Origin: Herbaspirillum sp. alder98
GTDB lineage: Bacteria > Pseudomonadota > Gammaproteobacteria > Burkholderiales > Burkholderiaceae_D
NCBI RefSeq assembly: GCF_020179755.1
Contig: NZ_JAIUCY010000001.1
Coordinates: 558,001 to 622,000, forward strand
Direction of reading: 5' to 3'
DNA: 64,000 bases
Shown here: positions 10,791 through 20,117 of the stretch, in pieces
Layout: each line of letters starts with the position of its first letter
How positions within the stretch are numbered: the stretch's first letter is position 1
Position numbers and translations under genes: made by a program
The notes under the pieces: model-generated
Seen by the model: only the letters and a program-made list of their open reading frames with translations
Told to the model about the DNA's origin: nothing
Database searches by the model: none

Positions 10791-11998
10791 CGCGCCCCCT
10801 GGCCGCCCTGCGTCGCCGGTTTCTGGTCGACGCTGGCATTGGCTTCGCTGTTGCGCTCGCGCTGGGCGCGCAAGTCGTCACGGGCGGCGATGGTGTTGAC
10901 TTCCACCGTCACCGACAGGCCCGCCACGAACAGCTTGCGGTCTTGCGCCGACGCGTCGACGGCAATACGCACCGGTACGCGCTGGACGATCTTGGTGAAG
11001 TTGCCGGTGGCGTTCTGCGGCGGCAGCAGCGAAAACTGGGCGCCGGTGCCGGGCGAGATGCTTTCGACGTGGCCCTGGAATTCCATGCCCGGCAGCGCAT
11101 CCATCTTGATCACGGCGGGCTGGCCGACGCGCATCAGGCCGATCTGCGTTTCCTTGTAGTTGGCGGTGATGTAGAACTCGGTCGGCACCACGGTCATCAT
11201 GCGGGTGCCGGCCGAGACGAACTGGCCGACCCGCACCTGCTTGTCGCCGATACGGCCATCCACGCTGGCCTTGACCTCGGTCGAGTTGAGGTTGACGCTG
11301 GCGGCGTCGAACTGGGCACGGGCGGTCTCGCCTTGCGCCTGCGCCTGGCGCACCTGGGCCTGCAGCGAGTTGATGCGCAATTGCGCCGCATCCAGCGCTG
11401 CGCGTCGCGCCAACACCGTCGAGCGTGCCTGCGCCGCCTGATTGCGCAGGCTGGTCAGGCGTTCGCGGGTCTCGGCGCCGCTGGCCGCCAACGGCGTGTA
11501 GCGCTCCACTTCGGCATTGGCAAAGCGGGCGTCTTCATCGGCCTGCGACAACTGGGCGCGCGCCTGGTCGATGGCGGCCTTCTGTTCGGCCAACTGGGCA
11601 CGGGCGGCGTCTTCGCTGGCCGATGCGGCATCGATCTGGGCCTTGGACTGCGCGGTCTGGGCCGAGTAGTCACGGGCATCGATACGCACCAGCGCCTGCC
11701 CGACCTTGACGGCCTGGTTGTCGGCCACCAAGACCTGCTCGACATAGCCCGCCACCTTGGACGACACCGTCACGCTGTCGGCATAGACGAAGGCATCGTT
11801 GGTGCTCTCGAGGTATTTGCCGCGGAACTGGTAGTACAGTACCCAGGCCAGCACGATCACCAGCGCCACCACCAGCAGCGCGCGCAGCACGAAGCGGGCC
11901 CGTGGGCTCATGCGCTTCTTGGGCTTGGCGTCACCGTTGGCGGCGGGAGGTTGTGGCGAGGGCGTTGCGGCTTGATTGTCTTGATTGGCGTCTGTCAT
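10787..11998 (-). CDS. emrA: HlyD-family membrane-fusion protein, EmrA-like
   Basis: Periplasmic adaptor, 403 aa. It has a proline-rich cytoplasmic N-tail, then one membrane helix at about residues 34-56. Next come the biotinyl-lipoyl halves (TNDAFVYADSVTVSSKVAG near 66, and VDGRIGDKQVRVGQFVSAG near 250) flanking a long alpha-helical hairpin (residues 115-225, rich in A, Q and R). The start at 11998 has AGGAT about nine bases upstream. It is the first gene of the efflux operon and divergent from the marR gene 85 bp away, which presumably represses it. Confidence 0.93.
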   Translation of the reverse strand: MTDANQDNQAATPSPQPPAANGDAKPKKRMSPRARFVLRALLVVALVIVLAWVLYYQFRGKYLESTNDAFVYADSVTVSSKVAGYVEQVLVADNQAVKVGQALVRIDARDYSAQTAQSKAQIDAASASEDAARAQLAEQKAAIDQARAQLSQADEDARFANAEVERYTPLAASGAETRERLTSLRNQAAQARSTVLARRAALDAAQLRINSLQAQVRQAQAQGETARAQFDAASVNLNSTEVKASVDGRIGDKQVRVGQFVSAGTRMMTVVPTEFYITANYKETQIGLMRVGQPAVIKMDALPGMEFQGHVESISPGTGAQFSLLPPQNATGNFTKIVQRVPVRIAVDASAQDRKLFVAGLSVTVEVNTIAARDDLRAQRERNSEANASVDQKPATQGGQGAR

Positions 11999-12074
11999 CT
12001 TTTTTTATCCTAAAATTCCCGGCGAGGGCCGGCATTGCTAGCACAACAACTGATTAACAAGGATTAATGAGGTA

Positions 12075-12087
12075 CCATATGATATGG
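12075..12087. promoter_or_regulatory. Perfect 13-bp palindrome at the marR start
   Basis: CCATAT-G-ATATGG lies in the 85-bp gap between emrA and marR and overlaps the marR ATG at 12084. MarR-family dimers bind AT-rich palindromes in such gaps, so this is a candidate operator for autoregulation and repression of the pump. This is inferred from position and symmetry only. Confidence 0.45.
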
Positions 12088-12581
12088 CATCTCGAAAAAC
12101 TATGTGCAGCGACTTTACAAATAACTACTCGGAAGCGGCCGACGCGCTACGCGATTTTTATCTGCGTTCGCACCGCACGCTAGACAAGCTGATGGCGGCG
12201 CAAGGGGCATCCTTTGCGCGGACCAAGATCATGAGCTTCATCGACCGCGGCGGAAAAGTGCGCTCGACCGACCTGGCCGAGGCATTCGGCTTCGCGCCGC
12301 GCACCATCACTGAAGCGGTCGATGCGCTGGAACGCGACGGCATGGTGCTGCGCGAGCCCGATCTCAACGATCGCCGGGTCAAGCAGATTTCGTTGACTGC
12401 ATTGGGGGAAGAAGTGCTGAAAGCATCCGAGCCCGAACGCACGCGTTTTGGCAATCGGCTGTTCGAGGCGCTGGAGCAGGATGAGATCAGCGAACTGGCG
12501 GCGCTGCTGCGCAAACTCAACAGCAGGCTGGGGGAGCTGGAAGAGGAATTGGCCGATGCCGGCGGGCGGGGGAAGAAGTAA
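12084..12581 (+). CDS. MarR family transcriptional regulator
   Basis: 165 aa. A winged helix-turn-helix is visible (RTKIMSFIDRGGKVRSTDLA, then APRTITEAVDALERDGMVLR with the DLNDRRVKQISLT beta-wing) at about residues 45-120. The start is uncertain. The ATG at 12084 has GAGG 11 bases upstream, which is a long spacing, and an internal ATG at 12102 has no obvious ribosome site. It is divergent from the emrAB efflux operon, and the combination is the classic MarR-type repressor with its pump. The effector is unknown. Confidence 0.88.
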   Translation: MASRKTMCSDFTNNYSEAADALRDFYLRSHRTLDKLMAAQGASFARTKIMSFIDRGGKVRSTDLAEAFGFAPRTITEAVDALERDGMVLREPDLNDRRVKQISLTALGEEVLKASEPERTRFGNRLFEALEQDEISELAALLRKLNSRLGELEEELADAGGRGKK

Positions 12582-12599
12582 GGGACGACGGCGATCGCC

Positions 12600-12630
12600 G
12601 TCGTACCGGCGAAAGCCGGTACCCAGCGTC
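12600..12630 (+). repeat. REP-like palindromic repeat, copy A
   Basis: A 31-nt unit of the form GTCGTnCCGGCGnnn followed by GCCGGnACCCAGnGnC. Its core CCGGCG-AAA-GCCGG forms a short stem. Copy B lies 32 bp away in inverted orientation, giving a paired, BIME-like unit after the marR gene. A truncated third piece (CCCGTCGTGCCGG) follows near 12714. Confidence 0.7.
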
Positions 12631-12662
12631 TTGCTTGCAACCGTCGATGCGGCATGACCAAC

Positions 12663-12693
12663 GACACTGGGTCCCGGCCTGCGCCGGGACGAC
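12663..12693 (-). repeat. REP-like palindromic repeat, copy B (inverted)
   Basis: Same 31-nt unit as copy A on the opposite strand, differing at about seven positions, so the two copies face each other around a 32-nt spacer. The gap between marR and pip holds nothing else that I can recognise. Confidence 0.7.
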
Positions 12694-12745
12694 GGCGATT
12701 GAATATAAGTAACCCGTCGTGCCGGACGACGGTTAATTTACAAGA

Positions 12746-13717
<972 letters not shown>

Positions 13718-13762
13718 TCAGGGTTGAAGAAAGACACAGTATAAAACTTCCGCGAAAAACGT

Positions 13763-14224
13763 TTATTCGACCACCAGCTCGATGCTGTTCTTGACCTCGC
13801 TCAGCACAAAGAACGAGCGTAACTGGCGCACCCCCGGCAAGCGCAGCAATACGTTGGCGTGCAAGCGGTTGAAGGCTTGCAGGTCCTTGACCCGCAACTT
13901 GATCCAGTAATCGAATTCGCCCGCCAGCAACAGGCACTCCTGCACGGCGGCGATCTCGCGCACGGCTTTTTCGAATTCGGCAAAGCTCTCTGGCGTGGAA
14001 CGGTCCAGCACCACGCCCACCGTCACCAGCACCGGCAAGCCCAGTTTCTCGGGGTCGAGGATGGCGCGCACCTCTTTCACATAGCCCTCGTCCATCAGCC
14101 GCTTGGTATGGTTCCAGCACGAGGTGGTGCTGGCGCCGACCTTCTTGGCCAGGTCCGCATTGGCGATGCGCCCATCCTTCTGCAGGGCCTTCAGGATGCG
14201 CTTGTCGAGTCGGTCCAGGGTCAT
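13763..14224 (-). CDS. acdR: Lrp/AsnC-family regulator divergent from acdS (AcdR-like)
   Basis: 153 aa: N-terminal HTH (LDKRILKALQKDGRIANADL, then GASTTSCWNHTKRLMDEGYV, residues 5-60) and a C-terminal RAM ligand-binding domain (residues 65-150). AcdR is the known Lrp-type activator encoded divergently from ACC deaminase genes in several proteobacteria; the same arrangement here supports the name. A 9-bp inverted repeat covers its ribosome-binding region (14224-14252), which suggests autoregulation. Confidence 0.8.
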   Translation of the reverse strand: MTLDRLDKRILKALQKDGRIANADLAKKVGASTTSCWNHTKRLMDEGYVKEVRAILDPEKLGLPVLVTVGVVLDRSTPESFAEFEKAVREIAAVQECLLLAGEFDYWIKLRVKDLQAFNRLHANVLLRLPGVRQLRSFFVLSEVKNSIELVVE

Positions 14225-14252
14225 AAATTTTATTCCATTTATTTAAAATTTA
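14224..14252. promoter_or_regulatory. Palindromic operator candidate at the acdR start
   Basis: TAAATTTTA (14224-14232) and its exact inverted copy TAAAATTTA (14244-14252) are separated by 11 bp in otherwise GC-rich DNA. They overlap the acdR start and ribosome site. AT-rich palindromes of this kind suit Lrp-family binding; function is inferred. Confidence 0.55.
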
Positions 14253-14296
14253 TTGAAACAATCTATCGCTATTATTTTATCTAACGCCTTATCAAT

Positions 14297-14318
14297 CCGA
14301 ATATTGCCACAAATTCGG
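14297..14318. promoter_or_regulatory. Second inverted repeat in the acdR-acdS gap
   Basis: CCGAAT (14297-14302) and ATTCGG (14313-14318) are 10 bp apart, about 90-110 bp before the acdS start. This is a plausible activator site for acdS, with no proof beyond symmetry and position. Confidence 0.4.
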
Positions 14319-14408
14319 AAGCACCATTATTTAGAGCTTGCGTAAAGTTGAGTCTGTCGATTCGAACTGAATCGCGCCATTTCCACGACACTCAACCGGA
14401 GCACTTTC

Positions 14409-15476
14409 ATGCTGGCACTCGACAAACTGTTCCCGCGCAAGACGCTGGGCTTCTTCCCTTCCCCTCTTCACAAACTGGAACGCCTGTCCGCCATGCTGGA
14501 CGTGGAAATCTGGGCCAAGCGCGACGACGTCTCGTCCGGCCTGGCCTACGGCGGCAACAAGATCCGCAAGCTCGAGTGGCTGGTGGCCGACGCGCTGGCC
14601 AAGGGTTGCGACACGCTGGTATCGATCGGCAACATCCAGTCCAACCACACCCGTCAGGTGTGCGCCGCGGCAGCCGCGGTAGGCATGAAGTCCTATACCG
14701 TGCAGGAAACCTGGCTGGAATGGGATGACCCGGTCTACGACAAGGTCGGCAACATCCTGCTGACGCGCATCATGGGCGGCAATCCGATCATGGGTGGCTA
14801 CGGTTACTCCACCACCGAAAAAGACACCTGGGCCAAGGCGCTGGAAGAAGTGCGCAAGAACGGCGGCAAGCCCTATCCGATTCCGGCCGGCGCCTCTGAC
14901 CATCCACTCGGCGGCCTGGGCTACGCCAACTTCGCCGATGAAGTGGCGATGCAGGAACAGCAGTTGGGCATCTTCTTCGACAACGTGGTGGTGGCGACCT
15001 GTACCGGTTCGACCCAGGCCGGTATGGTGGTCGGCTTTGCGGCGCAGGAAAAACGCCGCCGCGTGATCGGCATCGACACCGCCGACGACGAAGCCATGAC
15101 CCGCCGCGCCGTGACCAAGATCGCCAACGACACCTGCGAGCTGATCGCTTCCAAGGGCGGCCGCCGCGTGGTGCTCAAGGATGCCGATATCGAGATCATC
15201 CCCGACTACAGCGGCCCTGCCTATGGCTTGCCGAGCGAACAGACCATCGCCGCCATCCGCACCGCGGCCGAAATGGAAGCGATGCTGACCGATCCGGTGT
15301 ACGAAGGAAAATCCATCGACGGCCTGATCGACATGGCCAAGAAGGGCCACTTCAAGGGCCAGCGCGTGCTGTATGCCCACCTCGGCGGCGCGCCGGCGCT
15401 CAATGCCTACTACAAGGCATTCGAAGATCCGGAAAACCTGACCAAGCTGGCACGCGAGGCACGCTTCAAGGAATAA
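14409..15476 (+). CDS. acdS: 1-aminocyclopropane-1-carboxylate deaminase
   Basis: PLP fold-type II enzyme, 355 aa. ACC deaminase cleaves the ethylene precursor ACC to 2-oxobutyrate and ammonia, a plant-association trait. The PLP lysine is Lys51 (GGNKIRKLEW). Ser78, Tyr298, Glu299 and Leu325 match the residues that separate true ACC deaminases from D-cysteine desulfhydrases. One position, His80 in SNHTRQ, is the residue usual in the desulfhydrases; deaminases usually carry Gln. The C-terminus is about 17 residues longer than the 338-aa Pseudomonas enzyme. The divergent Lrp gene supports the call. A desulfhydrase side activity remains possible. Confidence 0.85.
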   Translation: MLALDKLFPRKTLGFFPSPLHKLERLSAMLDVEIWAKRDDVSSGLAYGGNKIRKLEWLVADALAKGCDTLVSIGNIQSNHTRQVCAAAAAVGMKSYTVQETWLEWDDPVYDKVGNILLTRIMGGNPIMGGYGYSTTEKDTWAKALEEVRKNGGKPYPIPAGASDHPLGGLGYANFADEVAMQEQQLGIFFDNVVVATCTGSTQAGMVVGFAAQEKRRRVIGIDTADDEAMTRRAVTKIANDTCELIASKGGRRVVLKDADIEIIPDYSGPAYGLPSEQTIAAIRTAAEMEAMLTDPVYEGKSIDGLIDMAKKGHFKGQRVLYAHLGGAPALNAYYKAFEDPENLTKLAREARFKE

Positions 15477-15505
15477 GCCTGCGCCGGCAACCGGCTGAAC
15501 AGAAG

Positions 15506-15540
15506 GCGCAGCCCACTTCGGTGGGTTGCGCTTTTTTTTT
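15506..15540 (+). terminator. Rho-independent terminator of acdS
   Basis: GCGCAGCCCAC-TTCG-GTGGGTTGCGC (11-bp stem with one G-T pair, UUCG tetraloop) is followed by nine T residues, 30 bp after the acdS stop. Confidence 0.93.
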
Positions 15541-15602
15541 CATGGGCCGATGCAGTATGCTTGCCCCATATCGCCCTGCCTGCGGCGATCAAAGGAAAGC
15601 CA

Positions 15603-17756
15603 ATGCGTGGTGTCGAGTCTAATCAGCTGAGTATTTTCCCCGAGGGCGAACTGGCGGTCGGCACGCCGATACACGTGAGGCTGCCGCTCGGCTGGTCTGC
15701 CGCCACCGGACGCTGGCAACGCGATACCGGACGCGGCTTCACCGACATCGATGGCGAGCGCGCGCAAGCCTATGTGCTGCAGGTGAGCGACATGACGCCG
15801 ACCGGCGCCTGCCGGCTGCGCTTCTGCGTGACCGTGGGCGATATCGACTTTCACTCGGCGAGCCTGACACTACCGGCCTCGAACGTGTCGGTGCGCTACA
15901 TGATTGCGTCGAATCGTTTCGGGCTGGCCACCGAATGGGGCATCACGGATTCCGGCTGGAAGGCCGGTGACGGCACTGGCCGATCTGGCGGCAACGGCAC
16001 ATTGGCGGCCAACTACTTCAGCCGCCGCTATAAATTCTCGACCACCTGGGCCGCCAGCGCGGGGCGCTTCCTGTGGATGAACGCCGCCAACTCGGTCAGC
16101 GCGGTGCTCGATGGCGGGTTCGCTATTTCGATCGACCGGGTAGAAATACGGGATGCCGCCAATGGCCTGGTCGACACCGTCAAATGGAACGGCGCGGCGG
16201 CCCGGGTGCTGGCGCCGGGCGAACGGACCTGGAGTGATCCCGGTGCCGATCTGGCCGCCAACTCGACCTATTTCGTAGATGTATTTTTTCATATGGCATC
16301 CGCCTCGGGCGCCTGGCCGGCAGACCAGGGATTCTTTCTCGCCGGCGAATCGGCACGCGATGCAAAGAGCCCCGAGCTGAACCGCTCCGCCATCAACATC
16401 ACCGGTGTCGGCTCGGCGCTGGGCGGTTATTTCGCACCGGCCATGTTTGCGGCCACGGGCTGGGATGGCACCTCGCCGGTGGTGGCCATCTTCGGCGACT
16501 CGATCGAAGATGGCTCCAATGTGTCTGCCGCACTGGCCACCGCGCGCGGCGATATCGGTTTCGTGCGCGAAGCCCTGGGCGACACCGGCTCGGGCGCATG
16601 GAACTACATGCACCTGTCGCGCTGGGCCAGCTCACCGGTGACCCTCTATACCGACAACCTCAACAATCTCGGCGGCAAGAACCTGGTGGACACACTGGAC
16701 GATTGCATGAAACTGATCCAGCGCGAACCGATGTTCAATGCCATCGTGCATCAGCATGGACGCAACGCCCTGGGCGGGGGCAATGCGCTGGCCGCCGCCC
16801 AGAACATCTTCAATCGCGCCTACACCAAGATGGCGAACGCCTGGCCGGGCGTGGCCATCTTCCAGACCACGATCACGCCTTATACGAAGGCGGCCAACAA
16901 TACCCGCGGCACCACCGTGGCCGATCAGACGCCGGTCGACCTGGCCAATACCGATGCGGCCACCGGCTCGTTTCGCCAGTTCCATGAATGGCTGATGGCG
17001 GGCGTTGGCGGTCGCGCCGCGTTGACCATCGACACCGCCGCTGCCGCCCGCGACCCGGTCCACATGGATCGCTGGGGCGTCGACAATTACCGGGCGACGC
17101 TGGTGGCGGCAGTGGCGGCGGCGTCCACCAACATCTGCCGGGTCAGCGTGGCGCCGGCCATTGGCGACACGCTGGTGTTCGAGCCGGGCACCGCCAACGT
17201 CGACACCACCAGCAAGGTCGGGATCGTCACCTCGGTAACCAGATTGGGAGAGCAGGACTATCAGGTGGTGCTCAACGGCGGTCGGCGCTCGCAGGCCAAC
17301 CCGCCAACGCCGGCATGGGCCTCGCGCATCAACCTGGCGCACGCTGCCGGCACCGAGATCAGGACCACCCGCTCACATGACTTGCTGCACCCGTCACAAC
17401 GGACGCAATGGGGCATGCGCGACATTCTGATCGCCCACAAGCCGTTCATGAAACAACTGATCAACTCGCGTGCGAACCAGGCGCCGCACGTCGTGATGAA
17501 ACCCGCCTTCGAGGCCAGTCCTGTCGTCGGCCTGCCGCTGCGCCTCAGCTGGGGCGCCATCATGTGGCGGCCCCATGGCACGCTGGTGCGACAGATCCTG
17601 CGCGACGGTATCGTGGTCGCCAGCGGATCAGATAAATCAGCGCCGCACTACACGCCGGTGGTGGGCGACCATGGCGCCACCTTTACGTTGATGCAGATTG
17701 CCACCAACGCGGCCGGCACCGTCTATGTGGACGGCAGCAACAGCGTCGTGCTCTGA
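15603..17756 (+). CDS. Orphan SGNH-hydrolase-like protein with C-terminal Ig-like tail
   Basis: 717 aa, not a family I can name. The region around residues 290-490 has SGNH/GDSL landmarks: nucleophile motif IFGDSIEDG near residue 297, a block-III-like HGRNALGGG near 384, and a DPVHMD block (Asp and His, residues 483-486). The N-terminal 280 residues look beta-rich and repetitive. The last 90 (KPAFEASPVVG to GDHGATFTLMQIATNAAGT) resemble Ig-like modules seen in phage tail and surface proteins. There is no signal peptide. AAAGGAAAG precedes the ATG at 15603, so I prefer it to the upstream TTG at 15561. It is isolated between a terminator and the ompW gene. It may be an esterase or deacetylase on a surface glycan; this is unproven. 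Confidence 0.7.
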   Translation: MRGVESNQLSIFPEGELAVGTPIHVRLPLGWSAATGRWQRDTGRGFTDIDGERAQAYVLQVSDMTPTGACRLRFCVTVGDIDFHSASLTLPASNVSVRYMIASNRFGLATEWGITDSGWKAGDGTGRSGGNGTLAANYFSRRYKFSTTWAASAGRFLWMNAANSVSAVLDGGFAISIDRVEIRDAANGLVDTVKWNGAAARVLAPGERTWSDPGADLAANSTYFVDVFFHMASASGAWPADQGFFLAGESARDAKSPELNRSAINITGVGSALGGYFAPAMFAATGWDGTSPVVAIFGDSIEDGSNVSAALATARGDIGFVREALGDTGSGAWNYMHLSRWASSPVTLYTDNLNNLGGKNLVDTLDDCMKLIQREPMFNAIVHQHGRNALGGGNALAAAQNIFNRAYTKMANAWPGVAIFQTTITPYTKAANNTRGTTVADQTPVDLANTDAATGSFRQFHEWLMAGVGGRAALTIDTAAAARDPVHMDRWGVDNYRATLVAAVAAASTNICRVSVAPAIGDTLVFEPGTANVDTTSKVGIVTSVTRLGEQDYQVVLNGGRRSQANPPTPAWASRINLAHAAGTEIRTTRSHDLLHPSQRTQWGMRDILIAHKPFMKQLINSRANQAPHVVMKPAFEASPVVGLPLRLSWGAIMWRPHGTLVRQILRDGIVVASGSDKSAPHYTPVVGDHGATFTLMQIATNAAGTVYVDGSNSVVL

Positions 17757-17930
17757 GCCAAGGCGCAGAAGCCGACGCAAGTGAGCGCAAATGCGCGGCA
17801 ACAAGCCGTCATCTGGCTGCATTTCGACTGCATCGGCGTTTTCTCCGATGACGCGCCCTTGATCAGCATCAAAGCCCGCCGACGAATAGCCGCGTACCTT
17901 TCGGTCATCCTCACTCGACAGGTAAAAGCC

Positions 17931-18557
17931 GTGAAAAAAATCGTCACCATCGCCGCTGCCGCTGCAGCATTCGCTTCGTCGTTCGCCGCCCCTGCCGCCT
18001 TCGCGCAAGAAGCGCAGAGCCCCTGGCTGGTGCGCGTGCGCGCCGTCAACATCAGCCCCGACAACAAGTCCGACCCGGTCGGCGGCGTGGGCGCATCGGA
18101 TCGTCTGACAGTCAGTTCAAAGACCATTCCGGAAGTCGACATCAGCTACTTCTTCAGCCCCAACTGGGCCGCCGAACTGATCCTGACCTATCCGCAGAAG
18201 CATGACGTGCGTCTGGACGGCCAGAAGATCGGCACCTTCAAGCACCTGCCGCCGACGCTGCTGATGCAATACCACTTCACGCCCGAATCGCGCTTCTCGC
18301 CATACCTGGGCGCCGGCATCAACTACACCCGCATTTCGGACGTGCATGTGCTCAACGATGGCGCCTCGCTCGACAGCCACAGCATCGGCGGTGCGTTGCA
18401 GGCCGGCTTCGACATCAAGATCGACCGCCATTGGCTGATCAACTTCGACATCAAGAAAGTGCAGATCCAGAGCGACGTGAAAGTCGGCGGCACCAAGATC
18501 AGCACCGTCAAGATCGACCCGTGGCTGTTCGGCGTGGGCGTCGGCTACCGTTTCTAA
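17931..18557 (+). CDS. OmpW family outer-membrane protein (GTG start)
   Basis: 208 aa, eight-stranded beta-barrel porin family. The signal peptide starts VKKIVTIAAAAAAFASSF and ends at AFA before QEAQSPW. Family features are the VRVRAVNISPDNKSD opening, the DISYFFSPNWAAELILTYP strand and the terminal aromatic GVGVGYRF required for barrel insertion. The frame is open from 17781, but the signal peptide fixes the start at GTG 17931 with AGGTAA upstream. OmpW proteins are often linked to fatty-acid or hydrophobic solute passage; here a desaturase gene follows. Confidence 0.92.
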   Translation: MKKIVTIAAAAAAFASSFAAPAAFAQEAQSPWLVRVRAVNISPDNKSDPVGGVGASDRLTVSSKTIPEVDISYFFSPNWAAELILTYPQKHDVRLDGQKIGTFKHLPPTLLMQYHFTPESRFSPYLGAGINYTRISDVHVLNDGASLDSHSIGGALQAGFDIKIDRHWLINFDIKKVQIQSDVKVGGTKISTVKIDPWLFGVGVGYRF

Positions 18558-18688
18558 GCGTCCGCCAGCCTGCCCTGCCCGGTCGGGCAACAGCGCCAGC
18601 AGCGCGCCCCGCCATCGATGATGACCGGGCGCGCCGTGTTGCATCTGCAGCCACCTCCGTTTTCCGTTTGATTGCATCAAGAGGTTCC

Positions 18689-19825
18689 ATGACACTCTCG
18701 ACCACGCCTGCCCATGGCCAACCTGGGCATTCCACTCCGGTCGCGCCCGGCGCGCCCATGCCCCATCGCAAGATCATCCGTTCGTGGGTGATCCCGATCA
18801 GCCGCCGCAGCACCAGCATCGCGCTGTTGCTCTCGGTACTCGATTTCACCCTGTTCGGCGCCGGCCTGGCGGCCATCATCTGGACCCCATGGCTGTGGGC
18901 CAAGATCGCGCTGGGCCTGATGACCGGCTTCGTCATCGGCCGCCTGTTCATCCTCGGCCACGATGCCTGCCACCAGAGCTTCACGCCCAATCGCCGCCTC
19001 AATACCTGGCTCGGTCGCCTGCTGTTCATGCCGTCGCTGACGCCTTACAGCTTGTGGGCCATCGGCCATAACGTGGTGCACCACGGCTATACCAACCTCA
19101 AGAGCTTCGACTTCGTCTGGCAACCGCGCACGATCGAAGAATTCCGCGCGCTGCCACGCTGGCGCCGCCAGCTGGAACGGGTCTATCGCAGCGGACTGGG
19201 TCCGGGCCTGTACTACATGATCGATATGTGGTGGAAGCGCATGTACTTCCCGTCGAAGAAGCAGATGCCCACCCGGCGCGCCGAATTCGTCTGGGATGGC
19301 GTGCTGGTCACCGCCGTGGCGGCGGTCTGGATCGGCGGCCTGGCCTGGGCCGCCAGCGCCACCGACCAGTCGTTCTGGACCCTGTTCGTTACCGGCTTCG
19401 CGATCCCGATCCTGTTCTGGAAGGCCATGATGGGATTCGTGGTCTACGTGCACCATACCCATACCTCGGTGGCCTGGTACCAGGACAAGGTGACCTGGGC
19501 CGCAGCCCAGCCGTTCGTGTCGACCACGGTGCACCTGACCTTCGGCCGCTGGATGGGTGGCGCGCTGCACCACATCATGGAACACACGGCCCATCACGTT
19601 GACATGAGCGTGCCGCTGTATCGCCTCAAGCAGGCCCAGAAGAAACTCGAAACCATGCTGCCCGGGCGCATCGTGATCCAGCGATTCTCGTGGCGCTGGT
19701 ACTTCGACACGGCCCGCCGTTGCAAGCTGTATGACTACAACCGCCTGTGCTGGACCGATTTCAGGGGCCGCCCGACCAGCAAGCCGCTGCCGATGCCGGT
19801 GGTCGAAAACGCGGCCGCCGGCTAA
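18689..19825 (+). CDS. Membrane fatty acid desaturase
   Basis: 378 aa, di-iron integral membrane desaturase. The three histidine clusters are present: GHDACHQ, GHNVVHHGYTN and HHIMEHTAHHVD, with an extra YVHHTHTSV. Hydrophobic segments lie at about residues 43-85 and 215-265. GAGG is 4 nt before the ATG at 18689; the frame is open upstream but the Shine-Dalgarno box fits this start. It probably inserts a double bond into membrane acyl chains. It follows ompW by 131 bp in the same direction. The position and acyl specificity cannot be read from sequence. Confidence 0.9.
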   Translation: MTLSTTPAHGQPGHSTPVAPGAPMPHRKIIRSWVIPISRRSTSIALLLSVLDFTLFGAGLAAIIWTPWLWAKIALGLMTGFVIGRLFILGHDACHQSFTPNRRLNTWLGRLLFMPSLTPYSLWAIGHNVVHHGYTNLKSFDFVWQPRTIEEFRALPRWRRQLERVYRSGLGPGLYYMIDMWWKRMYFPSKKQMPTRRAEFVWDGVLVTAVAAVWIGGLAWAASATDQSFWTLFVTGFAIPILFWKAMMGFVVYVHHTHTSVAWYQDKVTWAAAQPFVSTTVHLTFGRWMGGALHHIMEHTAHHVDMSVPLYRLKQAQKKLETMLPGRIVIQRFSWRWYFDTARRCKLYDYNRLCWTDFRGRPTSKPLPMPVVENAAAG

Positions 19826-19998
19826 GGCCCGGCAACCCCGTTTCACTTTAGCTTTCAACAACAAGACGGCCGCATGGAAGGGCAGTCGCGGGTCCCCGGA
19901 AACCCCGCGACACCGCCCAATTCCCCCATCAAGACCGCACCTCCCCCCCATTTCGACTACTGGAGTTCATCCCCGCAGGGCGGCTGTTTGCCACTTGT

Positions 19999-20012
19999 TT
20001 GATCTGGGACAA
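19999..20012 (+). promoter_or_regulatory. Imperfect FNR box upstream of fnr
   Basis: TTGAT-CTGG-GACAA keeps the left half of the TTGAT-N4-ATCAA consensus and 3 of 5 bases of the right half. It lies 112 bp before the fnr start, which suggests autoregulation. The rest of the 292-bp gap before fnr shows nothing clear. Confidence 0.4.
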
Positions 20013-20117
20013 GTATTGCCGTCTGATTCCGGCATAGCGTGCTCTGGCGGCGCGCCGGGCGACTTAGAATGAACCCATTCAAGATCGCAACGATTTCATG
20101 TCCGCCGGGAACATTGT

